From Symsagittifera roscoffensis (Eukaryota; Xenacoelomorpha; Acoela; Convolutidae), in NCBI RefSeq assembly GCF_963678635.1, contig NC_087067.1, positions 14,275,018 through 14,339,017 of the forward strand: a DNA stretch of 64,000 nt, in the 5' to 3' direction. Within the stretch, counting starts at the first letter, position 1; the number at the start of each line of letters is the position of its first letter. Position numbers and translations under genes: made by a program. Shown piece after piece: positions 1 to 12,214 of this stretch. The notes beneath the pieces are model-generated. The model ran no database searches. It saw only the letters and a program-made list of their open reading frames with translations, and had not been told where the DNA came from.

Positions 1-1555
1 AGATCTTGCATGAGTCAAACCATCCCGAGTATCCGTCCTATGAGTTCAAACTATTTTCGAACTTTTTTGGACTGAACACCCGTTTGTTTGCTTTCTACCT
101 ATCGTTGTGTTTATTCAATACCAAGCTACCTACTACTTATTACTTTAACTATACTCTTAGTATTTTCCAAGGTTATGCTCTCTCAATCTAATTTTAAGTT
201 TCGCGAAAAAGTATAAGGATTACCGGTCTTAGAGGTTTGATATCGAAAACAAGTTAAACAAGTTGTGATACCACTAACTGTGAAAGAAAAAACAGTAATC
301 ACCGCGGAACATCTTCAAGTAGATTTGACATGTCTGATTTTTTTTCTTGTCAGAGAGTTATAAGCTGATTGAGATGTCAACAAGGATCGTACTGGTCATA
401 TAAGCCAAAAATATGGACACCAGAACCGATCATTTGGCAACGCAGCAACATATTCAACGGCCATCATAACGACCACAACAAGAAATTAAATACGTTAACC
501 TGGTTCCCGTAAAAAATCAGAGATCTCTGGGAATCGACAAAAGCCATCGAATCCAACACTACAGAACAACAGACCAGCACTAATGGCTTCGATGTGCAAT
601 CTGTCGATCGAATGTTTTCAAAATGCTCAACGCCAGTCGATCATGGTTTTCACCATACTGGTCAGAACAGCTCAACAGAATCAATCCTTTTCAAACGACC
701 TAAAAGGTTTCAAAAATACTAATAAAAAGATTCCAAAACTCAACGGTAACCCATAGGACCCTTCAACTCTACATCTGCTATGTCTTCTCTACAATCAGTC
801 CACTCGGCGGGAAATGTTCATGTTTGATAAAATACACATCGCAAAACCGAACCACGATTGCCGGCATATCACAAGAAAGAAAAGACTGAAAGCCCCTGTT
901 GCCAGTCCGGATAATGTTTGCAATTTGTTGAGATAGGTTTTAATCATCCGCTAGATCAAACATCTACAGACGAGCAGTTAAACAAAGCAATCATTCTGAT
1001 GGAGTTTAATTTGCTAGCAAATCAACTTGCTTTGGAAGGCGGACATAACAATGCCAAAAATTACTTTAAAACTGAAACACAACTGAGATCTCTGGAATGA
1101 CGATGAAAGAATGACAACTTCATAATGAAAATTTTGTGAGATAATCGCAATATTTATGCATCCGACACTTTTACAAAAAAGGTACCCGCGACACCATCCG
1201 GTTATAATTACCAGAAACAAGGTAAAAGTTACAGTCTAAAAAGTGCTGTAGTTCAAAAGCGTTGCGTTGTTCTCCTGTTTTGAGACACGAACGCCTCTTT
1301 TTAACAAAACAGTTGATTGTTTATTGAGGCTCAGATTTAAACAAATGGCAGTTTGATTGTTTATTTAGGCTCATAGACAAACAATTGAGCTTTAAATTGA
1401 AAATCAAAGCGTACAGCGAACCTTATAACCCAGAATCTAAGAAGTTAGCAAGTATCAAAGGTTTTACTTTCTTTAGCCAAATTCGCGCTGCATAAAACAA
1501 CCAACAATTTTTGCCACAAAAAGTCCAAGTTACTATAAATACTTCATAACAGCTC
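1..1555. other. No supported gene; AT-rich intergenic or decayed sequence
   Basis: I recognise no domain, RNA gene or bounded repeat here. Short open stretches occur on the plus strand around 540-730 and 918-1100, but they have no recognisable motif, no splice context and no conserved partner elsewhere in the window. Because decayed BEL/Pao pol pieces follow immediately, part of this stretch could be older debris of the same element. That is inference from position only. Confidence 0.4.
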
Positions 1556-1559
1556 CAAC

Positions 1560-2130
1560 TTGGATAACTTGATTCATTCCTTCGACAAACTGATAAAGGC
1601 CCAGAATGCTTTCAAATTGGTTTTCAGTAGAAAGCAATTCAAATTAATCACATATGTCAGGTGATACAATCTTGCTTGATGTGCTTTGACAGCTGTCATA
1701 AGCATACGGTTTTCGAACCGAGCTCATAACAAAGCCTCATTTATGAAAAGAAGATTCAACTTGCATCACTTAATCTAGAAAGCCTTACCAAGCTAGAATA
1801 GCACGCTGCTGATGTTGGAGCATTTCCCTGTGAGCTCTTTATTGAGGAAGCTCGACTCACGTTGAACTCTGCGATTTTGTGCTCCAGTGGAACAAAAGTA
1901 TTTGTATAAATACTGCGGAAAAACAAATCCAAATTTTCATTGTTTAAAAAACTCATATATAACGCCCAAAACAACCTACTATACCAGATAAGTGGAATCC
2001 AGCCGCCTACACTACAAGAGATATCCCTCTGCAGAATGTTGAAAAGTTATGGTTGAAGCAAATTCATCAAAAAAAATTTTTGTGCCGTCACTCTCAAGGA
2101 AGATTAAATCATTTGTTTGAGTGTTTTTTT
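1560..2130 (+). pseudogene. BEL/Pao pol fragment, copy A (RNase H-proximal region)
   Basis: This is a decayed piece of a BEL/Pao-type reverse transcriptase/RNase H polyprotein. Conceptual translation, broken by stops, follows the same order as the better preserved copies at 2510-3215 and 5220-6110: a stretch ending in FKLVFSRKQFKLIT (~1605-1650), a segment with EARLTLNSA (~1850), a segment like the RNase H 'nt.ek' region (~1905), and a W-N-PAA-TTRDIPL block (~1990-2030), which matches the W..NPAD..SRG block typical of BEL/Pao pol. It is non-functional. It forms the first half of a tandem duplication with copy B. The family call rests on the motif order shared by all three copies. Confidence 0.65.
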
Positions 2131-2509
2131 TTTCAAATGTTTGGCAGCTTAGAAAAGAATCCGTATCTGTTTTTGAAAGCTGCTTTCGATTTTTATATTT
2201 ATTGCGCAGAAAAAAAAACATTTGGAATGGCGGTTTATTTCCCTGTTTTGTTGTTCATTTTCATTTGGACTTGTTGGACTAGTGCAAAAAATAGAATACA
2301 TTTTTGATTTCTTTTTAAATTTTTTTTTCATTTTTTCAGTTTTTTTTATAGCATTTGTAGTTTTCCATCCCTATGTTATCAATCTTGATATAATTTCTTA
2401 AACATACCCCGCAGAACAAATGATCCTAATTTGAAGACTACAGAAAATTTTTATTGTACTTTTCGACAACTGTGGTCGCAAAATTCTTTGCTACTTGCAC
2501 AGCAACCGG

Positions 2510-3215
2510 CAATCCTTGTATTGCGGCTACCCCAAGGCTCAACAACCAACAAAGGCGCCGAAAGCTTTCAATTTAGTTTTCAAAAAAACGATTCAAACTA
2601 ATCACAATATCACGTGATACAAAAGTGCTTGATTTATTTTCGCAGCTGGCATATGCATACGGTTTTCGAACCGAGCTCACAACAAATCCTCTCTTTTGAT
2701 ACGAAAAATGAAGTAGCACCACTTAAGCAAGAAAGCATATCCGAGCTAGAATTTCAGGCTGCTGACGTTTGTGCAAGTCCTTGTGAGCTATTCATTGAGG
2801 AAGCTCGACTCACATTGAGCCAGTAGTGTTTTTTCTGCTCAAGTAGTACGACAGTACTTGCATGGATCAATACAGCAGAAAAACAAGTCCAATTTTTCAA
2901 TGTTTAAAAAAAACTACATATATAACGCTCAACAGGGCAATGTTATACCAAGTAAATGGAATCTAGCTGCGTACACTACAAGAGATATTCCCCTACAATA
3001 TGTTGAAAAAAATTGGTTGCAACAACCAGTGTTTATACTTTAATCGAAATGTGATTGGCCTTAGTTTTTGTGTCAACATGGCACTGCTACACAATAGATC
3101 AACTCCAATCCTCAATTCTATTGGGACTCAAATAAACCCATCAAATTTGTTTCTTGAAGCAAATTCATCAAAACTGTTTCTTGTGCCATCGTTCTCAAGG
3201 AAATTTATAAAATAA
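2510..3215 (+). pseudogene. BEL/Pao pol fragment, copy B
   Basis: Second decayed copy of the BEL/Pao pol RNase H region. The clearest block is EVAPLKQESISELEFQAA (~2710-2765), the counterpart of the R-V-APLKQ-(T/S)IPRLEL-AA motif of BEL/Pao pol. It is followed by an EARLTLS block (~2800) and, in another frame, SKWNLAAYTTRDIPL (~2950-2995), equivalent to the W..NPAD..SRG motif. Frames change several times, so no intact protein is made. Flanking sequence also matches copy A: both are followed by a T-rich tract and then by a 'tgctacttgcacagcaacc' segment near 2490 and 3832. The duplication unit is therefore larger than the pol fragment. Confidence 0.7.
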
Positions 3216-4072
3216 TTTTTTGATTGCTCTGTTTTCCAGTGGTTTGAACGCTGAAAAAAAACCGTATCTGTTTCTGAAAACTTTACTCGACTATATTTTA
3301 TAATGCGCTGAAAAATTTTATTTAGAATGGCGGTAACTAATAATCGGAGTTGGGTTAGTGATATCTCCTATTAAAAACCCTTCCGTTGCAAATTGAACAA
3401 CACTAGCAAACTTTCAAAAATTTTCAGTGTTGGGAAAAACTGGTTTGAGAATTTAGCGGAGTTTCAGTCCTTTTTTGGTCGAGCAACGTTCGCTATATAT
3501 GAAAGTTGAGCGCTTAGGATTGAAAAGGTGGATTTTTCAAAAAACAGAAAACGGTGATTGGAAGCTTCATCAAGCGCCTCTTAGTCCATAAAAAATTTCA
3601 CTTGAATTGAAGTTGGTAGTGCAAAAACATAAAATAAACTTTAGATTTCTTTTTTTTTTCATTTTTTCAGTTGTAATTTTTGATGGCATTTTTAGTTGTT
3701 TATGCCTAAGTTACCAATCCTCTAGGCATTGGTATAATTTTTCTACCAAACCTTTTAGAAGACTCGACTCTACTTTGGATACCAAAAAAAAAATTCATTT
3801 AGTTTTATACGATTATTTTTGGAACATTCTGTGCTACTTGCACAGCAACCGGCTATCTTTGTTTTGATATAGTGTTAGAAAACTCGTCACCATAAAAAAC
3901 GAGTCTTTCTTCTAATTTTTGAATCTGACAAATGCACAAAGCTTGTGCATCATTGCTGATCAAATGTGATTCCATACTTGTTTGAGACCAGTTCCTCGTT
4001 TAAGTTGCGACAATGACTATTTAGCTCTTAAACCGATTCAGTTTTTGTTTTTATTTCATGTACGTGCGACTG

Positions 4073-4425
4073 CCAAACGTAGAAGTTAACTGATTTTGAA
4101 ATTCAACAGCAGCAGTTGCAGTATGCTCTTGGCTTGAAACAGTAACTCAAAAATTTTGTTGTCAGACTGATAAAAGTTTCAAAAAAGATTGAGGAAATGC
4201 TGATTCTCATTTTTAAATGAGATACTGTTTATTCTAATTATTCATATAAGTCATAACGGTATTGAATTGCCAATCCGTTATGATTTATATGAATAATTAG
4301 AATAAACAGTATCTCGTTTAAAAATGAAAATCAGCATTTCCTCAATCTTTTTTGAAACTTTTAAACCAAGAGCCTACTGCAACTGCTGCTGTTGAGTAGC
4401 AAAATCAGTTAAGTTCTACGTTTGG
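4073..4425. repeat. 353-bp near-palindromic inverted repeat (fold-back)
   Basis: The left arm starts with ccaaacgtagaagttaactg at 4073 and the right arm ends with its near-complement ending ctacgtttgg at 4425. The arms meet near 4256-4275 around a tiny loop, so almost the whole 353 bp can pair with itself. The left arm carries about 36 extra bases (~4135-4170) absent from the right arm. No coding potential is visible. It may be a fold-back or MITE-like element, or an inverted duplication. I see no clear target-site duplication. Confidence 0.85.
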
Positions 4426-4959
4426 AAGTAATTTGACCACCTGTAGAGTTCCAGTATATACCGCTTAATATTGGAACGTTGTAGCTGATTCCTGGAGTAA
4501 GATAATTTACCCCAAATTTTTCAAACTTCTTCAAAACACCAAGAATATTTCGCCCAGAAAAGGGTTGTTTTAGGAGCATTTGATTGTTGAAAAAAGCTAG
4601 GTGAAAAAACCAAAAATTTCACTTAAATCTCAGTTTAGTTGCATATGATTCGTAGACCACAATTTCCCACTGCATTATTATCATTAAGTGACATCATTAA
4701 ATAACATCTATTAAGTGCTAATCTTTTTCAATACTGAAAGTTTGAATGATACGAATAACTGTTTCCTCAAAGTAATTTTTGTTTTGAAACACTTATTGGC
4801 CTCAAAAAAAAATTTTTGGTCGCTGTTAAAAACTCAAAATTCAGGTAATTTTTTTCTAAACATTTCTTCTAAATCCGGGTGTTTTTCAGGAGGTCTTTTA
4901 ACTACTGTTTAGAGACGGGAATGCATCTGCTCACAAACAAAATTGGTTAGTTACTGAGT

Positions 4960-6110
4960 TTCAGAGAGAAACTAGTTGCAGTATCTGTTGATTTAGAAGG
5001 CATGTTCATGCAGTTGAGCTCAATAAAGGACAATTAAACCGTACAATGATTCCTATGGCCGGCAAATTAGGCAATTAGTTAGTATGCGACAAGTGTTTGG
5101 AGCTAAAAATAATCTTTTATAACCATTATCTGCGCTTTATAGAATAGCCATCAATTTCTGCGACAAAAAGTCATCATACAGTAATTTGTACATAAGAGCT
5201 TCTACAAGGATGACTTATTTTCTTCGGCAATCTTCTAGAGGCTCAACAGTCAACGAGTGCCCCAAAAGCTTTTACGGTTGTACTCCGTAGAGAAGGGTTC
5301 ATTTTAACCAAGTATTTATCGTGTGATCCAGACGTGCTTAATTTCCTCGCTAAAATTAAAACTGATTTTGGGAGTTAAGTGGACCAAATTCAACATTCAG
5401 CCAGAATTCAGAGAAAACCTCATGGCTAAAAAAATGGTCACTACGTGAAATCTTTGATCAGTTAGGTTTGATAGCACCATTTATAATAACTCCATCTGTA
5501 AAGCAGCATCTGTGAAGTTTTAGCGGTGCTGTCTAAGTTAGGATCAAGGAATTCCTCCGAAATACATCTCTTTTATCAAAAAAAGGGCCAAACAGTGTTA
5601 ACAGTATAAAAAATTTTGTACTACCGAGATTCATAGGCTAGTTTGAGAAACAAAGCAATATAACAAGTTTTTACCACAAAAACATAACCAAACAAAGGTT
5701 TGCTGGCTGCTGAGATTGGAGCACAAATTTGTGCGTTTTTTAGGATAACTCGGCTCAATTCAAATAGTACCATATTACCTGCATGGATCAATAGAGCAGA
5801 AAAAGAAAACACGCCATTTTTGAAAGAATTATTGAAATACTGTACATATCTAAGGCCCACCAAGGGTGTTAAATACCAGGTAAGAGGAATCCAGATAAGA
5901 GGAATTACGCTACAAACATAGTTTGGTTGCAACAAACATAGTTAATGCATTAATCAAAAAAAGATCAGCCCGAGGTTTTGTATCACGATGACACAGCTAC
6001 ACAACCGGTACTTTCTAAGCCTTAAACACTCACTAGAAACCCAGATACATATTGAGGCATGTTCGCCAACACTGTTTCTTGAGCCACCATTTTCGAGGAA
6101 AATGATTTAT
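4960..6110 (+). pseudogene. BEL/Pao pol fragment, copy C (reverse transcriptase to RNase H)
   Basis: This is the most informative BEL/Pao remnant. In order it shows VDLEGMFMQL (~4987-5016; the D-(I/L)-E-(K/G)-M-(F/Y) reverse transcriptase motif of BEL/Pao), RQVFGAKNN (~5087), EGFILTKYLSCDPDVLNF (~5285-5338), LREIFDQLGLIAPF (~5445-5486, the family's IFDPLGL-(I/L)-AP block) and an RNase H-proximal region with AWINRAEK (~5783). Several stops and frame changes make it a pseudogene. Order and motifs together distinguish it from Ty3/gypsy pol. It supports the assignment of the shorter copies A and B. Confidence 0.8.
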
Positions 6111-6119
6111 TTTTTTAGT

Positions 6120-7015
6120 TAATCTATTTTACTTTGTAGCTGCACGCAATCAATTAATGACTCAGAAACGAAAGCTTGACAACAATGAAACAGCAACCAA
6201 GCTTCAGTTCAACCTACATCAATAGCAGATAGTTCACCCGCCTGCTACTCATTTTGATGATTGTGGTGGGAGAGAGGGGAGACACTCGTCTCTACGAACT
6301 AACCAACTTTTTTCCAAACTAAGGATCTAACAGACTCTCCGAAGAGTTTTTTGATTTGTGACGAAAGTGAAGCCCTGATTAAATTGAGACCATTTTCTCA
6401 GCTAAACTGCTACAACGGGTTTCCTACGCTCGTGTGGCTAAAACCCACTCTCAGCCAAATAACAACAAACTAATCAATAATCAATTGACGTGTTTGCTCT
6501 ATTCTTGATCAAAAGAACCAAGCAGAACGTTTTAAAGAGAAAAATGACCTCCTGTGGATCCTAGAAACTTTTGGCTAGAAGGCAATTGATTTTTGGCTTT
6601 GAATGTCGACATGTTTACCGGTTCTGCTGGCAGCGCGTGCTCATGCGTATTTCAAACTAACCAGCATTGGGAAAATTTACCAAGTCCGCAGTGAAACGCC
6701 GAAGCCGAATCGAACAAAGATTTCAAGGCTCCAAATTAGTTAATTAAACTCTAACCTTTTTGATCTCCGAGAATATTTACCTCCCAGGGGACTTTGAACG
6801 CATCGCGTTCAACAGAAACACAATCAACAGAATCGCATATGATATGAATTGCATTATACATAATTTTTACAATGGTGGGTAACTCACTAGATGATTTATA
6901 GATCTAATTATAATTTATGATAAAATCATAATTTACGATAAAATCCAAGTTGATGATAAAATCAGATTGTTGACCCAAATAGACAAATAAAACTATTTGC
7001 TCACAAACACAGACA
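6120..7015. other. No gene seen; short direct repeats at 6914-6965
   Basis: AT-rich stretch without a supported gene. At about 6914-6965 a ~20-bp unit built on 'gataaaatc' occurs three times in a row with small changes. Confidence 0.45.
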
Positions 7016-7018
7016 AGA

Positions 7019-7548
7019 CTACTCGTATCAGGGCGAAGCACTGAATGTTCCGACTGCCTTTTAAAGCTTTATGGAGCATTAATAATACTAAAAATTTCAA
7101 TTTTTAGAAAAGAAAATTTTCATTTTATTTTTTTACATTTAATTTTTTTTTCAAAAAATCATCTCCCCACAAGCCATATAAAGCACAAAAGGATAGATTT
7201 TGCTCCTTGTAATAAAACAATTATGGCAAATAAGCTTCTTTCAACCAATTTGGAACGATTTTAAGACGGATTAACTCTCCGCTTACGCGTTAATAGCGCG
7301 AAATATATCGCGCGTTAATTGTCCCAAATTGGCCAAAATGGCAATCTTTAAACCCCCATAACTTAATGAAAAATAATCACAGGTGAAATTTTTTTTCAAA
7401 TTTGAGCTAAAGACAACAATACCTTTTGAATGATATAAAAAAACTTCCGTCAAAAATGGCCAGTTTAAAAGTCGAAATTTGTCTGAAGAAAAAAAAACTC
7501 ACCCCGAGCACAAATATTCCGTTACTTTCGTATCGAAAGTCGGAACAA
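7019..7548 (+). repeat. R1 repeat, copy 1
   Basis: R1 is a ~530-bp family found ten times in this window in both orientations; the plus strand of this copy defines the orientation. Its left end is gactgctcgtatcagggc, including a small hairpin (cagggcgaagccctg in better copies). 'tgttccgact' follows ~26 bp in. A GC-richer centre holds a near-palindrome around 'taatagcgcgaa..tatcgcgcgttaa'. The right end is a hairpin of type ctttcgtatcgaaag running into gtcggaaca, so 'tgttccgac' near the left end and 'gtcggaaca' at the right end are inverted repeats. No open reading frame is shared by the copies. It looks like a non-autonomous mobile element of unassigned class. Left and right contexts (acaagac.., ..aacaataa) are similar in several copies, so exact borders are uncertain. 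Confidence 0.85.
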
Positions 7549-8397
7549 TAACTAGGAAGAGTAACTTTTCAAATGCAAATGAAAAATTTAAACGCCAAAC
7601 GTCAAAACTTTTACGTTTTGTGTGATCCGGACAAAAATGACAGCACTACATGCCTGTTTTTGAGAGCAACAAAAATATATAATCTTAAAAACCAAAAATC
7701 TATTTCAAGCAAATGACCCTCTCATTACAAAAACAGATTTTTTTCAATTTCAATTCCGGATACAATTTTTTGCAATCAAACGTCAAATTCTGGTCCATAT
7801 TGAGTGATTGATGCAAAAATGGCAGCACCAAGTCCTGTGTTTTTATCCTAATTAGAAGAAAAAATATCTAACTCTCCAAACAGCAAAATTAGCGATGCGC
7901 GCTTGGTTTATTAATCAAATACGGTATAAATATTTTTTAGCCTGATAAGTGTTTCAAGACAAACATAGTTTTGTGGAAAAGTTATTCTCCTATTTATTAT
8001 TCAATAATGGTTGAGAATAAGATATACCCATAAAGCAATCTTTTATACAACTATAAAACATTCTTTAACACATACAACTAACTTGAACTTTATTTGAAAC
8101 GGTTAATTTTTTCACCATGCTTTTTTGCAGCCAAAAAATTTGTCGCTCAAGCGTTGTTAATGTTATATAGATGCAAATGAAATGAGTTTGCAGAAAAAAC
8201 TTCGTCAATATCAAACTAAACCAATTTCATTTTAAAGTACTTTTAAACTCCATTTTAAAATCAACTTGAATACCGACTAGAGCTACAGGCCAATTTGTGT
8301 TACAAACCCACTATCAAAATTATTTGAAAGTTTGCTTTTGATAGAATATTCTAGAACAATTTGTTAAAAGTGTCTACCATCTCGGATTTATGGAAGA

Positions 8398-8910
8398 AAT
8401 TTTGTGACAGAAGCCGTTATGTCTGTCTTTTGCCAAACTAATTTGCAAAAAAAAATTAAGAAACACAAGTAAAATTTAGTTTTGATCTTGTTAAAACTTG
8501 ATCTTGCCTTTTTTTGAGAAAAATTGTGTGCATTTTGTCACAACTCATGAAAAAAACACTTGAAAAGTTGAAGAATACTATTTGCGAATTTTGTCAAAGT
8601 TACTGAAAAATACTCACCACAATTACTGGAAAAAAAATCTGCGAACTATACCGTTATCTCTGTCTTTTGCCAAACTAATTTGTGAAAACAATGAAGAAAA
8701 ACAAGTATTTTTTTACTTGGTCTTAGTTTGATCTTAATCTTGTTAAAACTTGATTTTGGCCTTTTTGGTCTTAATCTTGTTTGGTCTTAATCTTGTTAAA
8801 ACTTGATCTTTTGCTTTTTTTGATAAAAACTGTATGCGTTTTGTCAAAACTCATGAAAATCATTCTTGAAAAATTGATGAATAGTTTTTGCAAATGGCGC
8901 CAAAATCACT
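8398..8910. repeat. Tandem duplication, two units of ~245 bp
   Basis: Units of about 8398-8635 and 8640-8910 share 'tctgtcttttgccaaactaa', 'cttgttaaaacttgat', a T-run and 'tttgtca.aactcatgaaaa' in the same order. The second unit has an internal expansion of 'ttggtcttaatcttg' (~8760-8800). No coding function is visible. Confidence 0.7.
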
Positions 8911-8914
8911 GAAA

Positions 8915-9855
8915 TTTATGCTTGAAGTTGCATGTATAGTTTTTGTAAAAATGCGTTCAGATTTCTGAATGTCATTCTTGAAAAGAGACTAACAGTTTTA
9001 AAGCTTAAAGCATCGTTTTCAATCGAATTTTGAAAAAAAGACTGAAAACAATAGCTTAAGCTTTAAAATAGTTAACCATTGCGTACCACATAGTAAAGTT
9101 TTATTTAAAACCACTGGTTTTGGTTCTCGATGACAATGTTTTTGACGACAAAAATTAAAATAAGCAGAAGAAGCTTGACTTCAACGCAATTTGCTGTTGA
9201 TGACGAACAATATTCTTTTATAAAGGAAACTCAAAACATGTTAAGAAACAGCAGCTCAAAAACAACTGAAAAACTGAAAGCTCTTGAAAAAAATAAAACA
9301 GAGCTCATTGATTTTTGGAGAAGAAATTACTTTAGACCTTTTAACTTCTAAATTTGATATGTTTGCTTATGGACTTGCAGGGTGTCTTGGATTATTAGTT
9401 GAAAAATAAACTTCGTTGAAAAAAATTTCAATCTTTCACGTTTTTCGCACTGTGTCAGAAATTAACAGGTTAAGCGAACAAACTAAACAAGGAATAAATT
9501 TTGCTATCTTTCTAGAAGATGAAATCAATCCCAAAGCTTACCTCTTAAGACTAAAAGTTTAACAACCTAACTATTCATGACTCACATATACGAGCAAAAT
9601 TAGAAATGGCACGAAAAAGTACGAGTCAAACTAAATGACATAACGTAAGTATGTAATACAGCATTTACGAAAATTAATTATTTTAAAATAGGTATAATTT
9701 TTGAGAATTTTCTAGTGAAGAAATACTTTGTCAGCAATAAACATAACAAACAGAAAATCAAACACTTAAAATTGCGAAACGTTAATTGCAAACAGAATTT
9801 CAGGCTGAACTGTTTTAATTTTGGTATAAACACCCATGAGAAAATTCCCATTGAG
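8915..9855. other. No supported gene; one weak open stretch at 9130-9351
   Basis: A plus-strand open stretch of 73 codons (9130-9351) is rich in Lys, Ser and Thr. It has no recognisable motif and no splice or promoter evidence. I do not call it a gene. Nothing else is recognisable. Confidence 0.4.
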
Positions 9856-9858
9856 TGT

Positions 9859-10374
9859 TGTTCCAACTTTCGATACGAAAGTAATGGAATATTTGTGCTC
9901 GGGGTGGGTTTTTTTTCTTCAGACAAATTTCGACTTTTTAACTAGCCATTTTTGACAAAAAAATTTTATCATTCAAAAGGTATTGTTGTCCTGAGCTTTA
10001 ATTTGAAAAGATATTTCATCTGTGATCATTTTTTGTAAAGTTATGGGGGTTTAAAGATTGCCAATTTGGCCAATTTTGGACAATTATAATTCGCGCTATT
10101 AACGCGTAAGCGGAGATTTAATCCGTCTTATAAATCGTTCCAAATTGGTTGAACGAAGCTTATTTGCCATAATTGGTTTGTTACAAGGAGCGAAATCTAT
10201 CCTTTTGTACTGTATATGGCGTGCGGGGGGATGATTTTCAAAACACAAAATCAAATTTTAGAAAAAAAAAATTTCGTTTTATTTTAATACATTTTATTTT
10301 TATAGGTTATTACTGCTCCTTAAACATTAAAAGGCAGTCGGAACATTCAGGGCTTCGCCCTGATACGAGCAGTC
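9859..10374 (-). repeat. R1 repeat, copy 2 (inverted)
   Basis: Full-length inverted copy. It begins tgttccaactttcgatacga and ends with the complement of gactgctcgtatcagggc. Together with copy 3 it forms a large inverted repeat with ~0.5-kb arms and a 286-bp spacer (10375-10660). Confidence 0.88.
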
Positions 10375-10660
10375 TTGTTTCATTAGCTTACAACCAGAAA
10401 ACTGTTCAATTAATACAGCGATTGATTATTTACATGTATGCTGAACTGTAACATGGATTTTCTAATTAAAAATAAGTATAATGTTTAGTTTCATGAATTG
10501 ATTAAAATCAAAATGAATACTAAATTAAGCCAATTTTTTGTACTTTTCTTAAATGTTCATTCAATATTATATCTAAAACACTTCAACCGGCTGCTGTGCA
10601 ACTAGCTCAGAATGTTTAATTCACGGTTTTTTTTAGTTAAAAATAGATAAAAACATACAT

Positions 10661-11196
10661 GACTGCTCGTATCAGGGCGAAGACCTGAATGTTCCGACTG
10701 CCTTTTAAGGTTTATGGAGCAGCAGTAATAACATAAAAAATTAAATGAAATAAAATAAAATGATTTTTTTTTCTCTAAAATTCGAAATTTTTTATGAAAA
10801 TCATCCCCCCACACGCCATATAAAGTACAAAAAGATAGATTTCGTTCCTTGTAACAAATCAATTATGGCAAATTACCTTCGTTCAACCAACTTGGAACGA
10901 TTTATAAGACGGATTAAATCTCCTTTTACGCGTTAATAGCGCGAATTATATGGCGCGATAATTGTCCCAAATTGGTCAAAATGGCCAAAATGGCAATCTT
11001 TAAACCCTCATAACCTTACTAAAAATGATCACAGGTGAAATATCTTTTCAAATTTAAGCTCAGGACAACAATGGCTTTCGAATGATAAAAAAAGTTCCGT
11101 CAAAAATGGCTAGTTAAAAAGTCGAAATTTGTCTGAAGAAAAAAAAAATCCACCCCGAGCACAAATATTCCGTTACTTTCGTATCGAAAGTCGGAA
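10661..11196 (+). repeat. R1 repeat, copy 3
   Basis: Full-length plus-orientation copy from gactgctcgtatcagggcga to the terminal hairpin and gtcggaa. It is the right arm of the inverted pair with copy 2. The central palindrome and the caccccgagcacaaatattc block are present. Confidence 0.88.
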
Positions 11197-11668
11197 TAAA
11201 AGTATATTTATGTTTTTAGATAAGGCTTTCATGCTTCTAGATAATAACATAAAACTATATTTAATTGAAAATTGAAAGAAAAGCTTTTCGATATTTTCTC
11301 TCAAAAAAACTATAATTTTTTTTCCAAAGTATAGTGTTATTTCAGTTGAGAGTTACTGATTTAGGTAAAACAATGCAAGAGTGAGAAATCCTATCAGCTA
11401 AAACGATCAAAGAAGAGAAGAATTAAACTGAAGATGCCATACATTCAGAATTGTTCACTTAACTTATTCAGACAATCGACAACTTTCAGAAAAAATTTTC
11501 TCGACTTTCTCGCTGAGACGACTTTTTTGAAAGTTTGCTAGAATTCGAATCAGAACTAAAAGGACTGTGATATGTTAAACTCCACAACTTTACCAGAGGT
11601 AGTAAAAAAAGGCTAGAAAAAAAGACAAAAACGGTGTTTTGGTTTTAGCTTCACATAAAACCATACAA

Positions 11669-12210
11669 GACTGCTCGTATCAGGGCGAAGCCCTGAATGT
11701 TCCGACTGCCTTTTAAGGTTTATTGAGCAGCAGTAATACATAAAAAAATGAAATGAAATAAAATAAAATGAATTTTTTTATCTTCTTAAATTTGAAATTT
11801 TTTATGAAAATCATCCCCCCACACGCCATATAAAGTACAAAAAGATAGATTTCGTTCCTTGTAACAAATCAATTATGGCAAATAAGCTTCGTTCAACCAA
11901 TTTGGAACGATTTATAAGACGGATTAAATCTCCGCTTACGCGTTAATAGCGCGAAATTGTATTGCGCGTTAATTGTCCCAAATTGGTCAATATGGCCAAA
12001 ATGGCAATCTTTAAACCCTCATAACTTTACGAAAAATGATCACAGGTGAAATATCTTTTCAAATTTAAGCTCAGGACAACAATACCTTTTGAATGATATA
12101 AAAAAATTCCGTCAAAAATGGCTAGATAAAAAGTCGAAATTTGTCTGAAGAAAAAAAAACCCACCCCGAGCACAAATATTCCGTTACTTTCGTATCGAAA
12201 GTCGGAACAA
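11669..12210 (+). repeat. R1 repeat, copy 4
   Basis: Full-length copy in direct orientation with copy 3, 472 bp downstream of it. It has a complete left hairpin (cagggcgaagccctg), the central palindrome, and the right end cgtatcgaaagtcggaaca. Confidence 0.9.
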
Positions 12211-12214
12211 TAAA

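Larger units (their letters stand above)
1560..3870. repeat. Tandem duplication carrying BEL/Pao fragments A and B
   Basis: Two successive diverged blocks, about 1560-2510 and 2510-3870, share the same order of landmarks: the pol fragment, a T-rich tract with 'cattttttcag' (~2328 and ~3660), and the segment 'tgctacttgcacagcaacc' (~2490 and ~3833). The second block is longer. A third, more distant relative lies at 4960-6110. The simplest reading is tandem duplication of an already fragmented element, followed by independent decay. Confidence 0.6.

Noticed and set aside
9130-9351. 73-codon Lys/Ser-rich open stretch
   Set aside because: No recognisable motif or splice context; length is within chance for this window.
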